Virus record (IMG/VR): IMGVR_UViG_3300013126_000010
Location: 62,001 to 126,000 of that record
Strand: one strand, 5' to 3'
Length of the DNA: 64,000 bases
DNA from: a virus
In this document: piece after piece, positions 45,853 through 53,466 of the stretch
How positions within the stretch are numbered: the first letter of the stretch is position 1
How the letters are laid out: the number at the start of each line of letters is the position of its first letter
Translations under genes and position numbers: made by a program
The notes under the pieces: generated by a model
The model's database searches: none
What the model was told of the DNA's origin: nothing
The model's input: only the letters and a program-made list of their open reading frames with translations

Positions 45853-46510
45853 CGTTAATCTTATATCCTTTAATTGCAGTCAGCCTAGTGGCATTTTTAT
45901 CTGCATAATAACAATAGTCTGTATTTTTTATAATAGCAGTAGTTATGCTATACATTCCCAATGATAACTCATATGGACTGTACCAAGAAACCAATTTGTA
46001 ATCAATTATACCAGTAACATTATACCCATTATAATGTTTTGTTTTGATTGTATGGATAATTTCACATAGTACATTTGATATCATTTCACCTGGATTACCC
46101 AGAATACTATCTTCTACGAATTTTGCCTTACGCTTTATAATTTTAGATGACTTATATTTTACATAAAAATCCGGTAATTTTGCTAATTTTCGGAGATTGG
46201 TTAATGATACTCGCTCAGTATCCAATAATCTAAAAATTGACAGCAAATAACTTTGGGAATAACTTAATTCATCCTTATTGAATTCAAGTGATTCTAGATT
46301 TCTATATTTACGAATGAAATCAATCATTTCATCAGCCAACGTAATATCTTGATCAGTTACTGTGCAGATTGGTGCATCAGCGTGAACTCTATACAATGTA
46401 TTTTCAGCTAACCTGAATACAACATCTGGATCATCTTTATGTGAACTATATCCACCTGATTCACGAAATGCAGCACAGCACACTCGAAGTTCATTTGTCA
46501 ACTTATTCAT
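45839..46510 (-). CDS. hypothetical protein
   Basis: 223 residues from MNKLTNELRVC (46510). A longer frame would extend to 46567 but runs through the conserved hairpin of the divergent GIY-YIG gene, so the shorter start is preferred. No motif recognised. Confidence 0.6.
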   Translation of the reverse strand: MNKLTNELRVCCAAFRESGGYSSHKDDPDVVFRLAENTLYRVHADAPICTVTDQDITLADEMIDFIRKYRNLESLEFNKDELSYSQSYLLSIFRLLDTERVSLTNLRKLAKLPDFYVKYKSSKIIKRKAKFVEDSILGNPGEMISNVLCEIIHTIKTKHYNGYNVTGIIDYKLVSWYSPYELSLGMYSITTAIIKNTDYCYYADKNATRLTAIKGYKINDESN

Positions 46511-46530
46511 AATATCGGTATTTGTGTAAT

Positions 46531-46571
46531 GATAAATATAGGTAGATCGCGGAATAGCCGTTCCCATCTAC
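46531..46571 (+). promoter_or_regulatory. late promoter-like motif plus conserved hairpin upstream of GIY-YIG gene
   Basis: GATAAATA (46531-46538) is followed by GTAGATCGC, an inner GGAA/TTCC stem, then CATCTAC. Outer stem GTAGAT pairs with ATCTAC. The same design with a different inner stem precedes the second GIY-YIG gene (53396-53439). Confidence 0.75.
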
Positions 46572-46608
46572 TCTTAACATACTTTTATTATATCATAAGG
46601 ATACAACT

Positions 46609-47502
46609 ATGTCAAGCATTAATATTTATACATCATCACAATTTGATAACTTTAAGCCAACATGGCTTTACATAAAACAACATAACAAAACTGGTTTGAA
46701 ATATTTTGGTAAAACAATATTAGATCCTATTAATTACAACGGTTCTGGTAAACACTGGAAGCGTCATTTAAAAAAGCATGGAGCTGATATAGTAACATCA
46801 TGGTGTAAATTATTTACTGATATCGATGAATTAGTTAACTATGCCATAAATTTTTCAATAGAAAATCGTATCGTGGAATCACCTGATTGGGCAAATTTAA
46901 TAATAGAAAATGGTTTGGATGGTGGTGGGTCTCCATCTATTGAAACTAGAAAAAAGATTTCAAATTCTCTTATTGGGTATGGCAAGGGTATGGCAAAAGG
47001 GCCATTTACAGTGTCACATTTAAATAATATGTCATTATGTAGAAAAGGGATATCAACCGGTCCATGCTCACCAGAAACTAAGAAAAAAATTGCAGCAGCA
47101 AATAAAATGCCAACCGCAGAATTTATAACAAAATCAATGGGCATCCATGGTAATAAGTATAATTATGATAAAGTTGCACACATCAATCACCATACCCCTG
47201 TTATTCTTATATGTCCAAAACACGGAGAATGGTACCAAACCCCAATGGATCATTTGGCTGGATGTGGCTGCCCAGCGTGTGGTAATATTAAAAAAGGTAT
47301 TTCAAAATCAAAAACTGCATTTTTAAAGTTTTCTACACAAGCTAGTCACAAATTTAATAATAAATTTATATACGACATTAAAAATTATAATGGAGCCAGA
47401 CATCCAATGATTATTATTTGTCCAATTCATGGTGCGTTTGAACAAATCCCATATGTACATCTGAGATCAAGATGTGGATGTAATTACTGTTTAACATTAT
47501 AA
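46609..47502 (+). CDS. GIY-YIG homing endonuclease with NUMOD3 and zinc repeats
   Basis: 297 residues. The N-terminal GIY-YIG-like domain (15-100) shows PTWLYIKQHNKTGLKYFGKT and NGSGKHWKRHLKKHG. A NUMOD3-like helix follows (SIETRKKISNSLIG). Then there are two DUF723-like zinc units: NKYNYDKVAH...VILICPKHGEW...CGCPACG, and HPMIIICPIHGAF...CGCNYC. It stands alone on the plus strand between minus-strand genes and shares its terminal TTATAA with the IF-1 gene stop. The N-terminus and upstream hairpin are paralogous to the 53467 gene. Confidence 0.88.
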   Translation: MSSINIYTSSQFDNFKPTWLYIKQHNKTGLKYFGKTILDPINYNGSGKHWKRHLKKHGADIVTSWCKLFTDIDELVNYAINFSIENRIVESPDWANLIIENGLDGGGSPSIETRKKISNSLIGYGKGMAKGPFTVSHLNNMSLCRKGISTGPCSPETKKKIAAANKMPTAEFITKSMGIHGNKYNYDKVAHINHHTPVILICPKHGEWYQTPMDHLAGCGCPACGNIKKGISKSKTAFLKFSTQASHKFNNKFIYDIKNYNGARHPMIIICPIHGAFEQIPYVHLRSRCGCNYCLTL

Positions 47503-47715
47503 ACGGAATGATATCCTCCCACGTGCTAAATCATAAGGTGACATTTCTATTCTCACTGTATCACCCAGTACGATCTTAATCTTATGTTGTTTAAGTCGTC
47601 CACTTAGATAACATAGAACCATGTGGTCATTTGTTTCTAATTTTACTTTGAATGTTGAATTTGGTAATACATCAATCACCGAACCAACTACCTCAATCAC
47701 ATCACTCTTTGCCAT
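47497..47715 (-). CDS. infA: translation initiation factor IF-1
   Basis: 72 residues from MAKSDVIEVVGSVIDVLPNS, the same length as bacterial IF-1. It aligns along its whole OB-fold: VxVLPNSTFKVKLETNDHMV, CYLSGRLKQHKIKIVLGD, TVRIEMSPYDLARGRISFR (E. coli KVTVELTPYDLSKGRIVFR). It would bind the 30S A site and act in initiation with IF-2 and IF-3. A phage copy may favour phage mRNA initiation. It overlaps the AbrB-like gene and shares its stop region with a homing endonuclease, like other HEGs next to conserved genes. Confidence 0.95.
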   Translation of the reverse strand: MAKSDVIEVVGSVIDVLPNSTFKVKLETNDHMVLCYLSGRLKQHKIKIVLGDTVRIEMSPYDLARGRISFRL

Positions 47716-47878
47716 TTTGTTTTTTAATATAAAGTTTATCATTATCGACAGTCAAAATCACAGTATCACCTGGATTCAAACCAATTTTACCACACACATC
47801 TTCTGGAATCGTCATTAATGCCGAACCATCTGGAAGATCAGTGAATATTTCATCATATGTATAAGTCGTTATCATCAT
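47702..47878 (-). CDS. AbrB/SpoVT-like DNA-binding protein
   Basis: 58 residues from one of two Met codons at 47875-47878. The swapped-hairpin motif ALMTIPEDVCGKIGLNPGDT and the VILTVDNDKLYIKK strand fit the AbrB/MazE family. It could be a small transcription regulator or an antitoxin-like protein; no toxin is adjacent. It overlaps IF-1 by 14 nt. Confidence 0.8.
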   Translation of the reverse strand: MMITTYTYDEIFTDLPDGSALMTIPEDVCGKIGLNPGDTVILTVDNDKLYIKKQNGKE

Positions 47879-48251
47879 ATGGAACCACAATCCATCCTAA
47901 TTTACGCAGATCTTCTCTTACTTCATCTGATACTGCACTTTCTGGAAGATGCATTCGTATTATACCATCATCTTCTATAGGTGTCAACTCTGCTGTACCA
48001 ATTCCTGAACAATAATAGTCCATGTAATCACCTTCACCACGTATATTTGCCATTATACCACCAGCATATCGCCATGAACATGACCACATTTCATCAGAAA
48101 GTATGCACCAATTATCAATTTTTTGAAATTGATTGTTACATAGTGCTGCATATAAGTTTTGAGCATACATTTCAGAGCTTTGTATCTTTTTTTTCATCCA
48201 CTCAACCTCTGATAAATCAACTTCTAAATCATATTTTCTATTAATAGCCAT
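47853..48251 (-). CDS. hypothetical protein
   Basis: 132 residues, acidic, with Trp/Cys-rich centre (NWCILSDEMWSCSWRYAGGI). A distant pattern resemblance to the 125-residue protein at 49317-49691 (Trp-Cys followed by Ala/Gly) is noted but weak. An AGGA supports the start. Confidence 0.65.
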   Translation of the reverse strand: MAINRKYDLEVDLSEVEWMKKKIQSSEMYAQNLYAALCNNQFQKIDNWCILSDEMWSCSWRYAGGIMANIRGEGDYMDYYCSGIGTAELTPIEDDGIIRMHLPESAVSDEVREDLRKLGWIVVPYDDNDLYI

Positions 48252-48291
48252 TAAAAAATCCTAAATACATTTTTACTTATTTATTTACACC

Positions 48292-48903
48292 ATGTCTAAA
48301 CTATTTTTACCAAATGTTACATTACTAATCGTCGATTGTTTAGAATATGATAGAGCAAAATTAGCATTTGACCATTGTTGCGCCAATATTAAGTTTGGTG
48401 ATGCCAAAATTTTAACAAGTTTGGACATTGATTCACCAGAAATAATCAAAATCGATCCAATAACCACTATAGAACAGTATTCTGACTTCATGATATATGA
48501 ATTATACAAATATTGCAACACTGAGAAGATGTTAATAGCACAATGGGATGGATTCGTTAGAAATATGGCAATGTGGGATGATAACTTCCTATTATATGAC
48601 TATATAGGAGCACCATGGCCATCTAATCTTCTATATAATGGAGTTCCATCAACATTTACGGTTGGAAATGGTGGTTTTTCATTAAGAAGTAGAAAATTAA
48701 TGGAGTTCATGGCGACTGATAACAGATTAACCTATCATTACTTGGAAGATGTCATGATATGCCAATTAAATCGGGCATATTTAGAAATGAATGGTTTTGT
48801 ATTTGCTCCATTTGAGTTAGCATACAATTTTAGTTGGGAATGTGGGGAAGAACATGATTCATTTGGTGTTCACCAGCGTATGAGATTATATCGCCCTAGT
48901 TAG
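48292..48903 (+). CDS. DUF5672-type glycosyltransferase-like protein
   Basis: 203 residues. Characteristic blocks are LIAQWDGFVRNMAMWDDNFL, YDYIGAPWPSN, VGNGGFSLRSRKLMEFM and HYLEDVMICQLNR. These match DUF5672, a family found with glycan biosynthesis genes. No strong Shine-Dalgarno is visible, so the translation level or start is uncertain. It is an isolated plus-strand gene. Confidence 0.8.
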   Translation: MSKLFLPNVTLLIVDCLEYDRAKLAFDHCCANIKFGDAKILTSLDIDSPEIIKIDPITTIEQYSDFMIYELYKYCNTEKMLIAQWDGFVRNMAMWDDNFLLYDYIGAPWPSNLLYNGVPSTFTVGNGGFSLRSRKLMEFMATDNRLTYHYLEDVMICQLNRAYLEMNGFVFAPFELAYNFSWECGEEHDSFGVHQRMRLYRPS

Positions 48904-48905
48904 AA

Positions 48906-49079
48906 TTATATTTTAAATGTATTTTTTGCTCGTGCTGATATACATACATACGGGTTCATTCGTAGCACCGCATATTCCTTATGAAATCTGGTGATGGACA
49001 CTTTGACTAACTTATTTTTATAACTTACCAAAACCTCATCACCAACTTCCAATTTAGAACCTAATTTATCAGTAATCAT
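48906..49079 (-). CDS. small SH3/KOW-like hypothetical protein
   Basis: 57 residues, LGSKLEVGDEVLVSYKNKLV then basic strands, resembling small SH3-like barrels. The ATG overlaps the upstream stop (ATGA). Role unknown; nucleic-acid binding is an inference. Confidence 0.6.
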   Translation of the reverse strand: MITDKLGSKLEVGDEVLVSYKNKLVKVSITRFHKEYAVLRMNPYVCISARAKNTFKI

Positions 49080-49324
49080 AATTTCAACAAATACATTGTA
49101 ACTAATTTTTGATCAAGAACAACAATATCATAAGGATATCGTAATAATGTTTCAGAACTTCTATATCGTTTATCACCTGTTCTTAACTTTCGAATCTTTA
49201 CCATTTTTGGAGTCATTTTTTCAACAGTCCCCACTTTAATAGTATTACCATCGGCATATCCAACTGGTGATCCTTCAACAATTGGATTACCTAACAAATC
49301 GTTATATTCTATATCATCATTCAT
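49076..49324 (-). CDS. small hypothetical protein with SH3-like pattern
   Basis: 82 residues from MNDDIEYNDLLGNPI (49324). GNPIVEGSPVGYADGNTIKVG then basic KMVKIRKLRTGDKRYRSS suggests an SH3-like barrel. Coupled to the following 57-residue gene. Confidence 0.6.
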   Translation of the reverse strand: MNDDIEYNDLLGNPIVEGSPVGYADGNTIKVGTVEKMTPKMVKIRKLRTGDKRYRSSETLLRYPYDIVVLDQKLVTMYLLKL

Positions 49325-49691
49325 AACGTTTAAGAAATATTCGTAGAATCTCAAATTTATCAAATCCTTTTAGATTTGATTTTATATGTGGTGCTAATTT
49401 TTTTTGATAATATGAAACTACACCGGACCCTGCAATTGAATACCAACTATCATCCTTTATTTTATCAAAAAACCCACTTTCTAAATATACCCTAAACTTG
49501 TGATTACATATCGCTGCTGTTTCTGTAGCGATTGGGGATTTAAACATCATATATCCAGCTACACTAAATGCAGCATTATATAACATGAATATCCCATTCC
49601 AATATACACACCAATCATCAATTTCATTATTGAAAAATACGATAGGCTTAGGATCTATTAAACTCCATTGATAATATTTTTCAAAATTCAT
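49317..49691 (-). CDS. hypothetical protein
   Basis: 125 residues from MNFEKYYQWSL (49691). Aromatic-rich, with IDDWCVYWNGIFMLYNAAF. No family recognised. Overlaps neighbours at both ends. Confidence 0.6.
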   Translation of the reverse strand: MNFEKYYQWSLIDPKPIVFFNNEIDDWCVYWNGIFMLYNAAFSVAGYMMFKSPIATETAAICNHKFRVYLESGFFDKIKDDSWYSIAGSGVVSYYQKKLAPHIKSNLKGFDKFEILRIFLKRYE

Positions 49692-50337
49692 AATCAGATA
49701 CTTCAGTGTTAAAATCAAGTAAAAGTTCGTTATTTGTAATATGATTTATTAATTCTTTATCAGGAGTATAACCATATGATATATACTTTATTAATCGTTT
49801 TATAAATCCGGCTCTACTTATCTTATCTGGTTCACATGTAATGGTTTTGTTATTTTCATCTGCGAAAGTAGTTTCACCAACTTTTAATTTATATCCATCA
49901 GTTGCATATTTACAGATACCAAAATCAAAGTCATCTAATAAATCTTCTACCGAATTGTAAAATTTTCGTTTAATAAGTTGGATGTGAACCTCATGTCCAA
50001 CATTAAACGAAAATGTTTCGGCATTATTTGATGAAAATATAATACTACCTTCTCTACATGCTCTTAATTTAGAAGATAGTAATGCAAATTGAGTGTTATC
50101 TTTGAAAAATATATCCCAATCTGAATGACTCATAACTTCACGATTCATCATTTTTCTGACAGAACCACCGGCTAACCATGGACCATCATGTATATCTAAT
50201 TTTAAATACTCAGCTAATTTATTTCCAGTGTTCGTAAGTAACGAACGATTGGTGATAATATCTTTAAATGGTGGTCCTACAAATCGTTCGCGCTTAAAAG
50301 AATCACTTACGAAAGAATCCAAATTAAAAAAACTCAT
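49681..50337 (-). CDS. nucleotidyltransferase-like protein (polymerase beta superfamily)
   Basis: 218 residues. GPWLAGGSVRKMMNREVMSH followed by SDWDIFF is the GGS...DxD signature of pol-beta nucleotidyltransferases, with the GG-x-x-R arrangement typical of the CCA-adding/poly(A) polymerase head. A third acidic residue may be in HEVHIQLI. It lacks the long C-terminal body of CCA enzymes. With CCA-less tRNA genes in the same genome, a tRNA-end function is possible but unproven. Confidence 0.6.
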   Translation of the reverse strand: MSFFNLDSFVSDSFKRERFVGPPFKDIITNRSLLTNTGNKLAEYLKLDIHDGPWLAGGSVRKMMNREVMSHSDWDIFFKDNTQFALLSSKLRACREGSIIFSSNNAETFSFNVGHEVHIQLIKRKFYNSVEDLLDDFDFGICKYATDGYKLKVGETTFADENNKTITCEPDKISRAGFIKRLIKYISYGYTPDKELINHITNNELLLDFNTEVSDYEF

Positions 50338-51029
50338 GATACTGGTATCTCACCTGTTGTAACTTTACGGATAACTTCGACCTTTTTTTGATCTTCGGAT
50401 ATTGTAGCAGGTTTTACAAAACCATCCAAACCATATTTCTTACCGTTCCAAAAATCAGTTTTTTTATCAAGTATTCGTTCTGGATATTCTTCGACATATG
50501 CAACATCTTTTAAAATAACAGCCACAAAGTCATTCCAAATACCTCTATTCTGCGCACTTGTGTACGATTCTAGGAGCACCGAGTTAAGACCGTTACGTTT
50601 GCCCCAGGTAACTAATGCATCACCGGAATCAGGATAAAATCTCCAGCAATCTACTGGCCATCTATGAACATCACCATTACTGGGTACATTCAAATAGAAC
50701 AATCCATGAGGTTTTAATACTCTCATTATTTCTAAGTATAATACCCAAAATAATTCAGAATGTTCAAATACACTACTACATACGATAACATCGGTGGAAT
50801 TATCGGCAAATGGTAGAACATATGGATCATCTAATTTAACATCAACTCCGTTTCCATCAACAAAGTCAACGCCAATATATTCTAATCCAGGGGGGAATAT
50901 AGGACGTAAACTTCCATTTACGTCCTGGGAACCAATTTCAATGATTTTATAATCATCATTAATATTGATTAAATGATCATGATAGGTGTCTTTAAATTCT
51001 GTGCAATTTTTGTATGCAGTTGGATGCAT
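50334..51029 (-). CDS. SAM-dependent methyltransferase
   Basis: 231 residues. Class I fold: KIIEIGSQDVNGSL (motif I), YIGVDFVDGNGVDVKLDD, VIVCSSVFEHSELFW and VLKPHGLFYLNVPSNGDVHR. Methyltransf_11/FkbM-like pattern often found in glycan modification. Overlaps the nucleotidyltransferase-like gene by 4 nt. Confidence 0.85.
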   Translation of the reverse strand: MHPTAYKNCTEFKDTYHDHLININDDYKIIEIGSQDVNGSLRPIFPPGLEYIGVDFVDGNGVDVKLDDPYVLPFADNSTDVIVCSSVFEHSELFWVLYLEIMRVLKPHGLFYLNVPSNGDVHRWPVDCWRFYPDSGDALVTWGKRNGLNSVLLESYTSAQNRGIWNDFVAVILKDVAYVEEYPERILDKKTDFWNGKKYGLDGFVKPATISEDQKKVEVIRKVTTGEIPVS

Positions 51030-51045
51030 TATATATCTCCATAAT

Positions 51046-51079
51046 AAAAAAGGTGATTACCATAATGATAACCACCTTT
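51046..51079 (-). terminator. terminator overlapping a promoter
   Basis: AAAGGTG and CACCTTT enclose a partly paired middle and are followed by six T on the minus strand. It follows the 192-residue membrane gene. TTGCTATAAT, an extended -10, lies just 5' on the same strand, so transcripts from that promoter would begin with this hairpin. Confidence 0.7.
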
Positions 51080-51082
51080 GTA

Positions 51083-51661
51083 TTATAGCAATATAATGGT
51101 AATCGCCAAGCAAAACAGTGAAATAAGAACTATAGCCCATGACCGGTCATCTGATAAACCTTCTTTGTAGTATTCTTCAATCACTGGATTATTCAACCAA
51201 TTAAATTTAGTAGTAGAATACTTGATTCTAACATCACGATTGTTTCTAATATACCAGAATAAATATCCCAACCAAATTGTTGTAAACACAAATGATTGAA
51301 TTATGTCATGTATTTGTGTTAATACATCATTACCTAGTACTTTGTATACAATTAGTCCAGTAGTAATCATACCAACCGGTGTAGTTAAAAAGTTGTTGGC
51401 TTCAACGTTTAATTCTTTCATTGCTGCACCGAGTGCTTTAGCAACACTTTGTCCAATATCAGCATACTTACCAATATCTTCTGCTGATGGTGCAATAACT
51501 TGGTTAGGTTTTGAATTTAACGCCGCTGTCTCAGCGATTGTTTTTGCAATCTCTGCTCGTTGTACAGCCGTTAGGTTATCAAACCCTGTTAAATCATTAG
51601 TTGTAATGGCACTTGCATGATACGACAACATAATACCGCATAACATAATAATATATTTCAT
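51083..51661 (-). CDS. exported/membrane protein
   Basis: 192 residues. Residues 1-18 form a signal peptide (MKYIIMLCGIMLSYHASA). The next 80 are polar and helical, then three hydrophobic segments follow (about 96-116, 123-140 and 172-192). Topology suggests a periplasmic N-domain and membrane C-domain. Superinfection exclusion or envelope remodelling are possible roles, not shown. Confidence 0.65.
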   Translation of the reverse strand: MKYIIMLCGIMLSYHASAITTNDLTGFDNLTAVQRAEIAKTIAETAALNSKPNQVIAPSAEDIGKYADIGQSVAKALGAAMKELNVEANNFLTTPVGMITTGLIVYKVLGNDVLTQIHDIIQSFVFTTIWLGYLFWYIRNNRDVRIKYSTTKFNWLNNPVIEEYYKEGLSDDRSWAIVLISLFCLAITIILL

Positions 51662-51685
51662 TTTATTTTTACCTATATAGTGTGA

Positions 51686-52183
51686 TTAAGAAACTTGACA
51701 TCCAAGATTGCGCAACTCTTTTCTAAATTCAGTTGCAACTTTTGCATCACTGCATTTGATGTGTTGGATATTTATTTTAGAAGCATCCCAATAATCTTTT
51801 GCTTCTTTAAAACCAAATCCCGTGAATGTTGTAATACATTTAATAACTGGCACAGCATTACCTGCACTCTCTGCAGCGGCAGCACGAAATGCTACCGTGT
51901 GGGATGTTCCACCTGACATCATTGCCATAAAAATTTTATGTTTCAATGATTTACCGACTGCTTCTCCCATTGCATCCCAAACTTCCATTCCTTTAGTTGG
52001 ACCATAATATGCAGTCAATGATGTCACGAATTGAATTCCATCGGCAATTACTGATTCCATTTCATGATCTGGTTCAGGATTTTCAACCACATCATGTGAA
52101 ATACAACTTGGGTCATGTTCAATGATGCCATCGATTCTTGGGTGACCGCAGCAAGAACAATAACCAGTAATTTTACCACTCAT
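51686..52183 (-). CDS. zinc-knuckle protein with ribosomal L7/L12 C-terminal-like domain
   Basis: 165 residues from MSGKITGYCSCCGH (52183; GGAG upstream). N-terminal CSCCGHPRIDGIIEHDPSC probably binds zinc. The C-terminal 65 residues (AVPVIKCITTFTGFGFKEAK, DYWDASKINI, then a KCSDAKVATEFRKELRNLGC run) match the L7/L12 CTD rhythm KxxVIKxVRxxTGLGLKEAKxLV...A..xxxxLExAGA. In bacteria that domain recruits translation GTPases. The phage protein may present it away from the ribosome or compete for factors. A consensus-like sigma70 promoter lies upstream of the following gene region. Confidence 0.72.
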   Translation of the reverse strand: MSGKITGYCSCCGHPRIDGIIEHDPSCISHDVVENPEPDHEMESVIADGIQFVTSLTAYYGPTKGMEVWDAMGEAVGKSLKHKIFMAMMSGGTSHTVAFRAAAAESAGNAVPVIKCITTFTGFGFKEAKDYWDASKINIQHIKCSDAKVATEFRKELRNLGCQVS

Positions 52184-52195
52184 AATAATCTCCAA

Positions 52196-52244
52196 ATAAA
52201 AAGGCGTATAATTTACTTAACTTATAAGTATATCATACGCCTTT
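52196..52244 (-). terminator. terminator after the Ro-like C-terminal gene
   Basis: AAAGGCGTAT and ATACGCCTTT pair (10 bp), with a smaller hairpin ACTTATAAGT in the middle, and a T-run follows on the minus strand. Confidence 0.75.
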
Positions 52245-52260
52245 ATTATGGTTATGTCAA
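52232..52260 (-). promoter_or_regulatory. sigma70-type promoter for the L7/L12-like gene
   Basis: TTGACA, 17 nt, TATGAT on the minus strand. The -10 lies inside the first arm of the terminator hairpin, so promoter and terminator overlap and the new transcript begins inside the hairpin. Confidence 0.65.
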
Positions 52261-52265
52261 GTATT

Positions 52266-53318
52266 TTATGCTAAGTCAACATCATATCGACCTGAGTTGA
52301 TAGTATCAAGCATAATCGAAACTGGTGTAAAGTTTTCAGCTGCTAAAATACTACGTAATATACTTGGACTGTATCCACTTACCATTGCAGTTCCTGTTTG
52401 ATCAAATTTTACAGGTACATGGCCTGCATCATTCAGGTTCCAAAATATGATCGACGGCAAAGTAAATCCTGCTTTTTCATATTTTCTTTTTACCATTAGT
52501 AAAGCACAATCATATTTATTACATGCCTGATTAAATTGCATGTCAGAGCATATTAACAAATATTTTGGCATTTCTTCATCGGTCAATTTATTATCCAAAC
52601 CAACTTTCAAAATAGCATCGAATGCTGATGCCAATGATGTACTCATCCCCCATTCCATTCGGTTCAATTGATTCATTTTTTGAATCAAGTTTCCTTTCAG
52701 AACTTCAATACGAGAATTTTCAGAGAATGTCAATACAACATCTTTAAATGGTCCAGTATTTTTATCTGCACAGTATAAACCAAGTGCAATAGAAATATCT
52801 ATACAACGTAGGTTAGGATTGCCACCGACTGAACAAGTCATTGAACCAGAAACGTCTGCCATAACCAAAATATTACCACCAGTCATATAGTTAGGCAATG
52901 CTTCCCATTGTGCCAATGCAACGTCCCTATCACCAGTATTAACTGATTTTACCACATCATGAGGATAAATTGCACTAGCATTAATTTTGGTATCACCTGA
53001 TACCAATCCAGCTTTATATGCGGTATATTGTTCAGGAGCATTTTTATTAAATGCTTTTTGGTATCGTGCTGCAGCTACAGATGGTACATGTGAAAACTCA
53101 ATGGAATCCCATTGTTGGGCGCACATCAAATCCTCCACCGTTTCTGACATATCAGCAACAGTTTTTCTATACATCTTAGGTGATAGTTTGAAGAATTGTC
53201 TCAATTCTATAGCAATGTCTTTTTTAGATGATTTTTCACGAGGAAGCCATTTACAGCATGTTCCTGCAGTGTTTAATTGTTGTTTTAACAGGTTAGTAAG
53301 TTCGATTTTAGAAGTCAT
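52266..53318 (-). CDS. Ro60/DUF2828-like protein, C-terminal part with vWA domain
   Basis: 351 residues from MTSKIELTNLLKQQL. The first 110 residues hold the end of the helical HEAT-like ring seen in TROVE/DUF2828 proteins (CKWLPREKSSKKDIAIELRQ, KMYRKTVADMSETVEDLM). Then a von Willebrand A domain has the MIDAS residues: DVSGS in ILVMADVSGSMT, Thr/Ser in GMSTSLAS, Asp in ICSDMQFN. The matching N-terminal ring part is a separate ORF at 54317-54808; a GIY-YIG gene on the opposite strand lies between. The family binds misfolded and Y RNAs in its ring. Confidence 0.8.
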   Translation of the reverse strand: MTSKIELTNLLKQQLNTAGTCCKWLPREKSSKKDIAIELRQFFKLSPKMYRKTVADMSETVEDLMCAQQWDSIEFSHVPSVAAARYQKAFNKNAPEQYTAYKAGLVSGDTKINASAIYPHDVVKSVNTGDRDVALAQWEALPNYMTGGNILVMADVSGSMTCSVGGNPNLRCIDISIALGLYCADKNTGPFKDVVLTFSENSRIEVLKGNLIQKMNQLNRMEWGMSTSLASAFDAILKVGLDNKLTDEEMPKYLLICSDMQFNQACNKYDCALLMVKRKYEKAGFTLPSIIFWNLNDAGHVPVKFDQTGTAMVSGYSPSILRSILAAENFTPVSIMLDTINSGRYDVDLA

Positions 53319-53395
53319 ATTATTCACTCTGGAAAGTTATTAAAGAAAGTATACTTTATTATATCAGGTATATAGAAAAAATCAAGAAATATTTT

Positions 53396-53439
53396 GATAA
53401 ATAATAGATGTAGATCGCGATATGGGGATATCCATCTAC
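53396..53439 (+). promoter_or_regulatory. late promoter-like motif plus conserved hairpin upstream of second GIY-YIG gene
   Basis: GATAAATA (53396-53403), then GTAGATCGC, inner GATAT/ATATC stem, then CATCTAC. The outer stem and CGC bulge are identical to 46542-46571 but the inner stem bases differ on both sides. Confidence 0.75.
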
Positions 53440-53466
53440 TTTAACAGTCATTAGGAGACTATCAAC

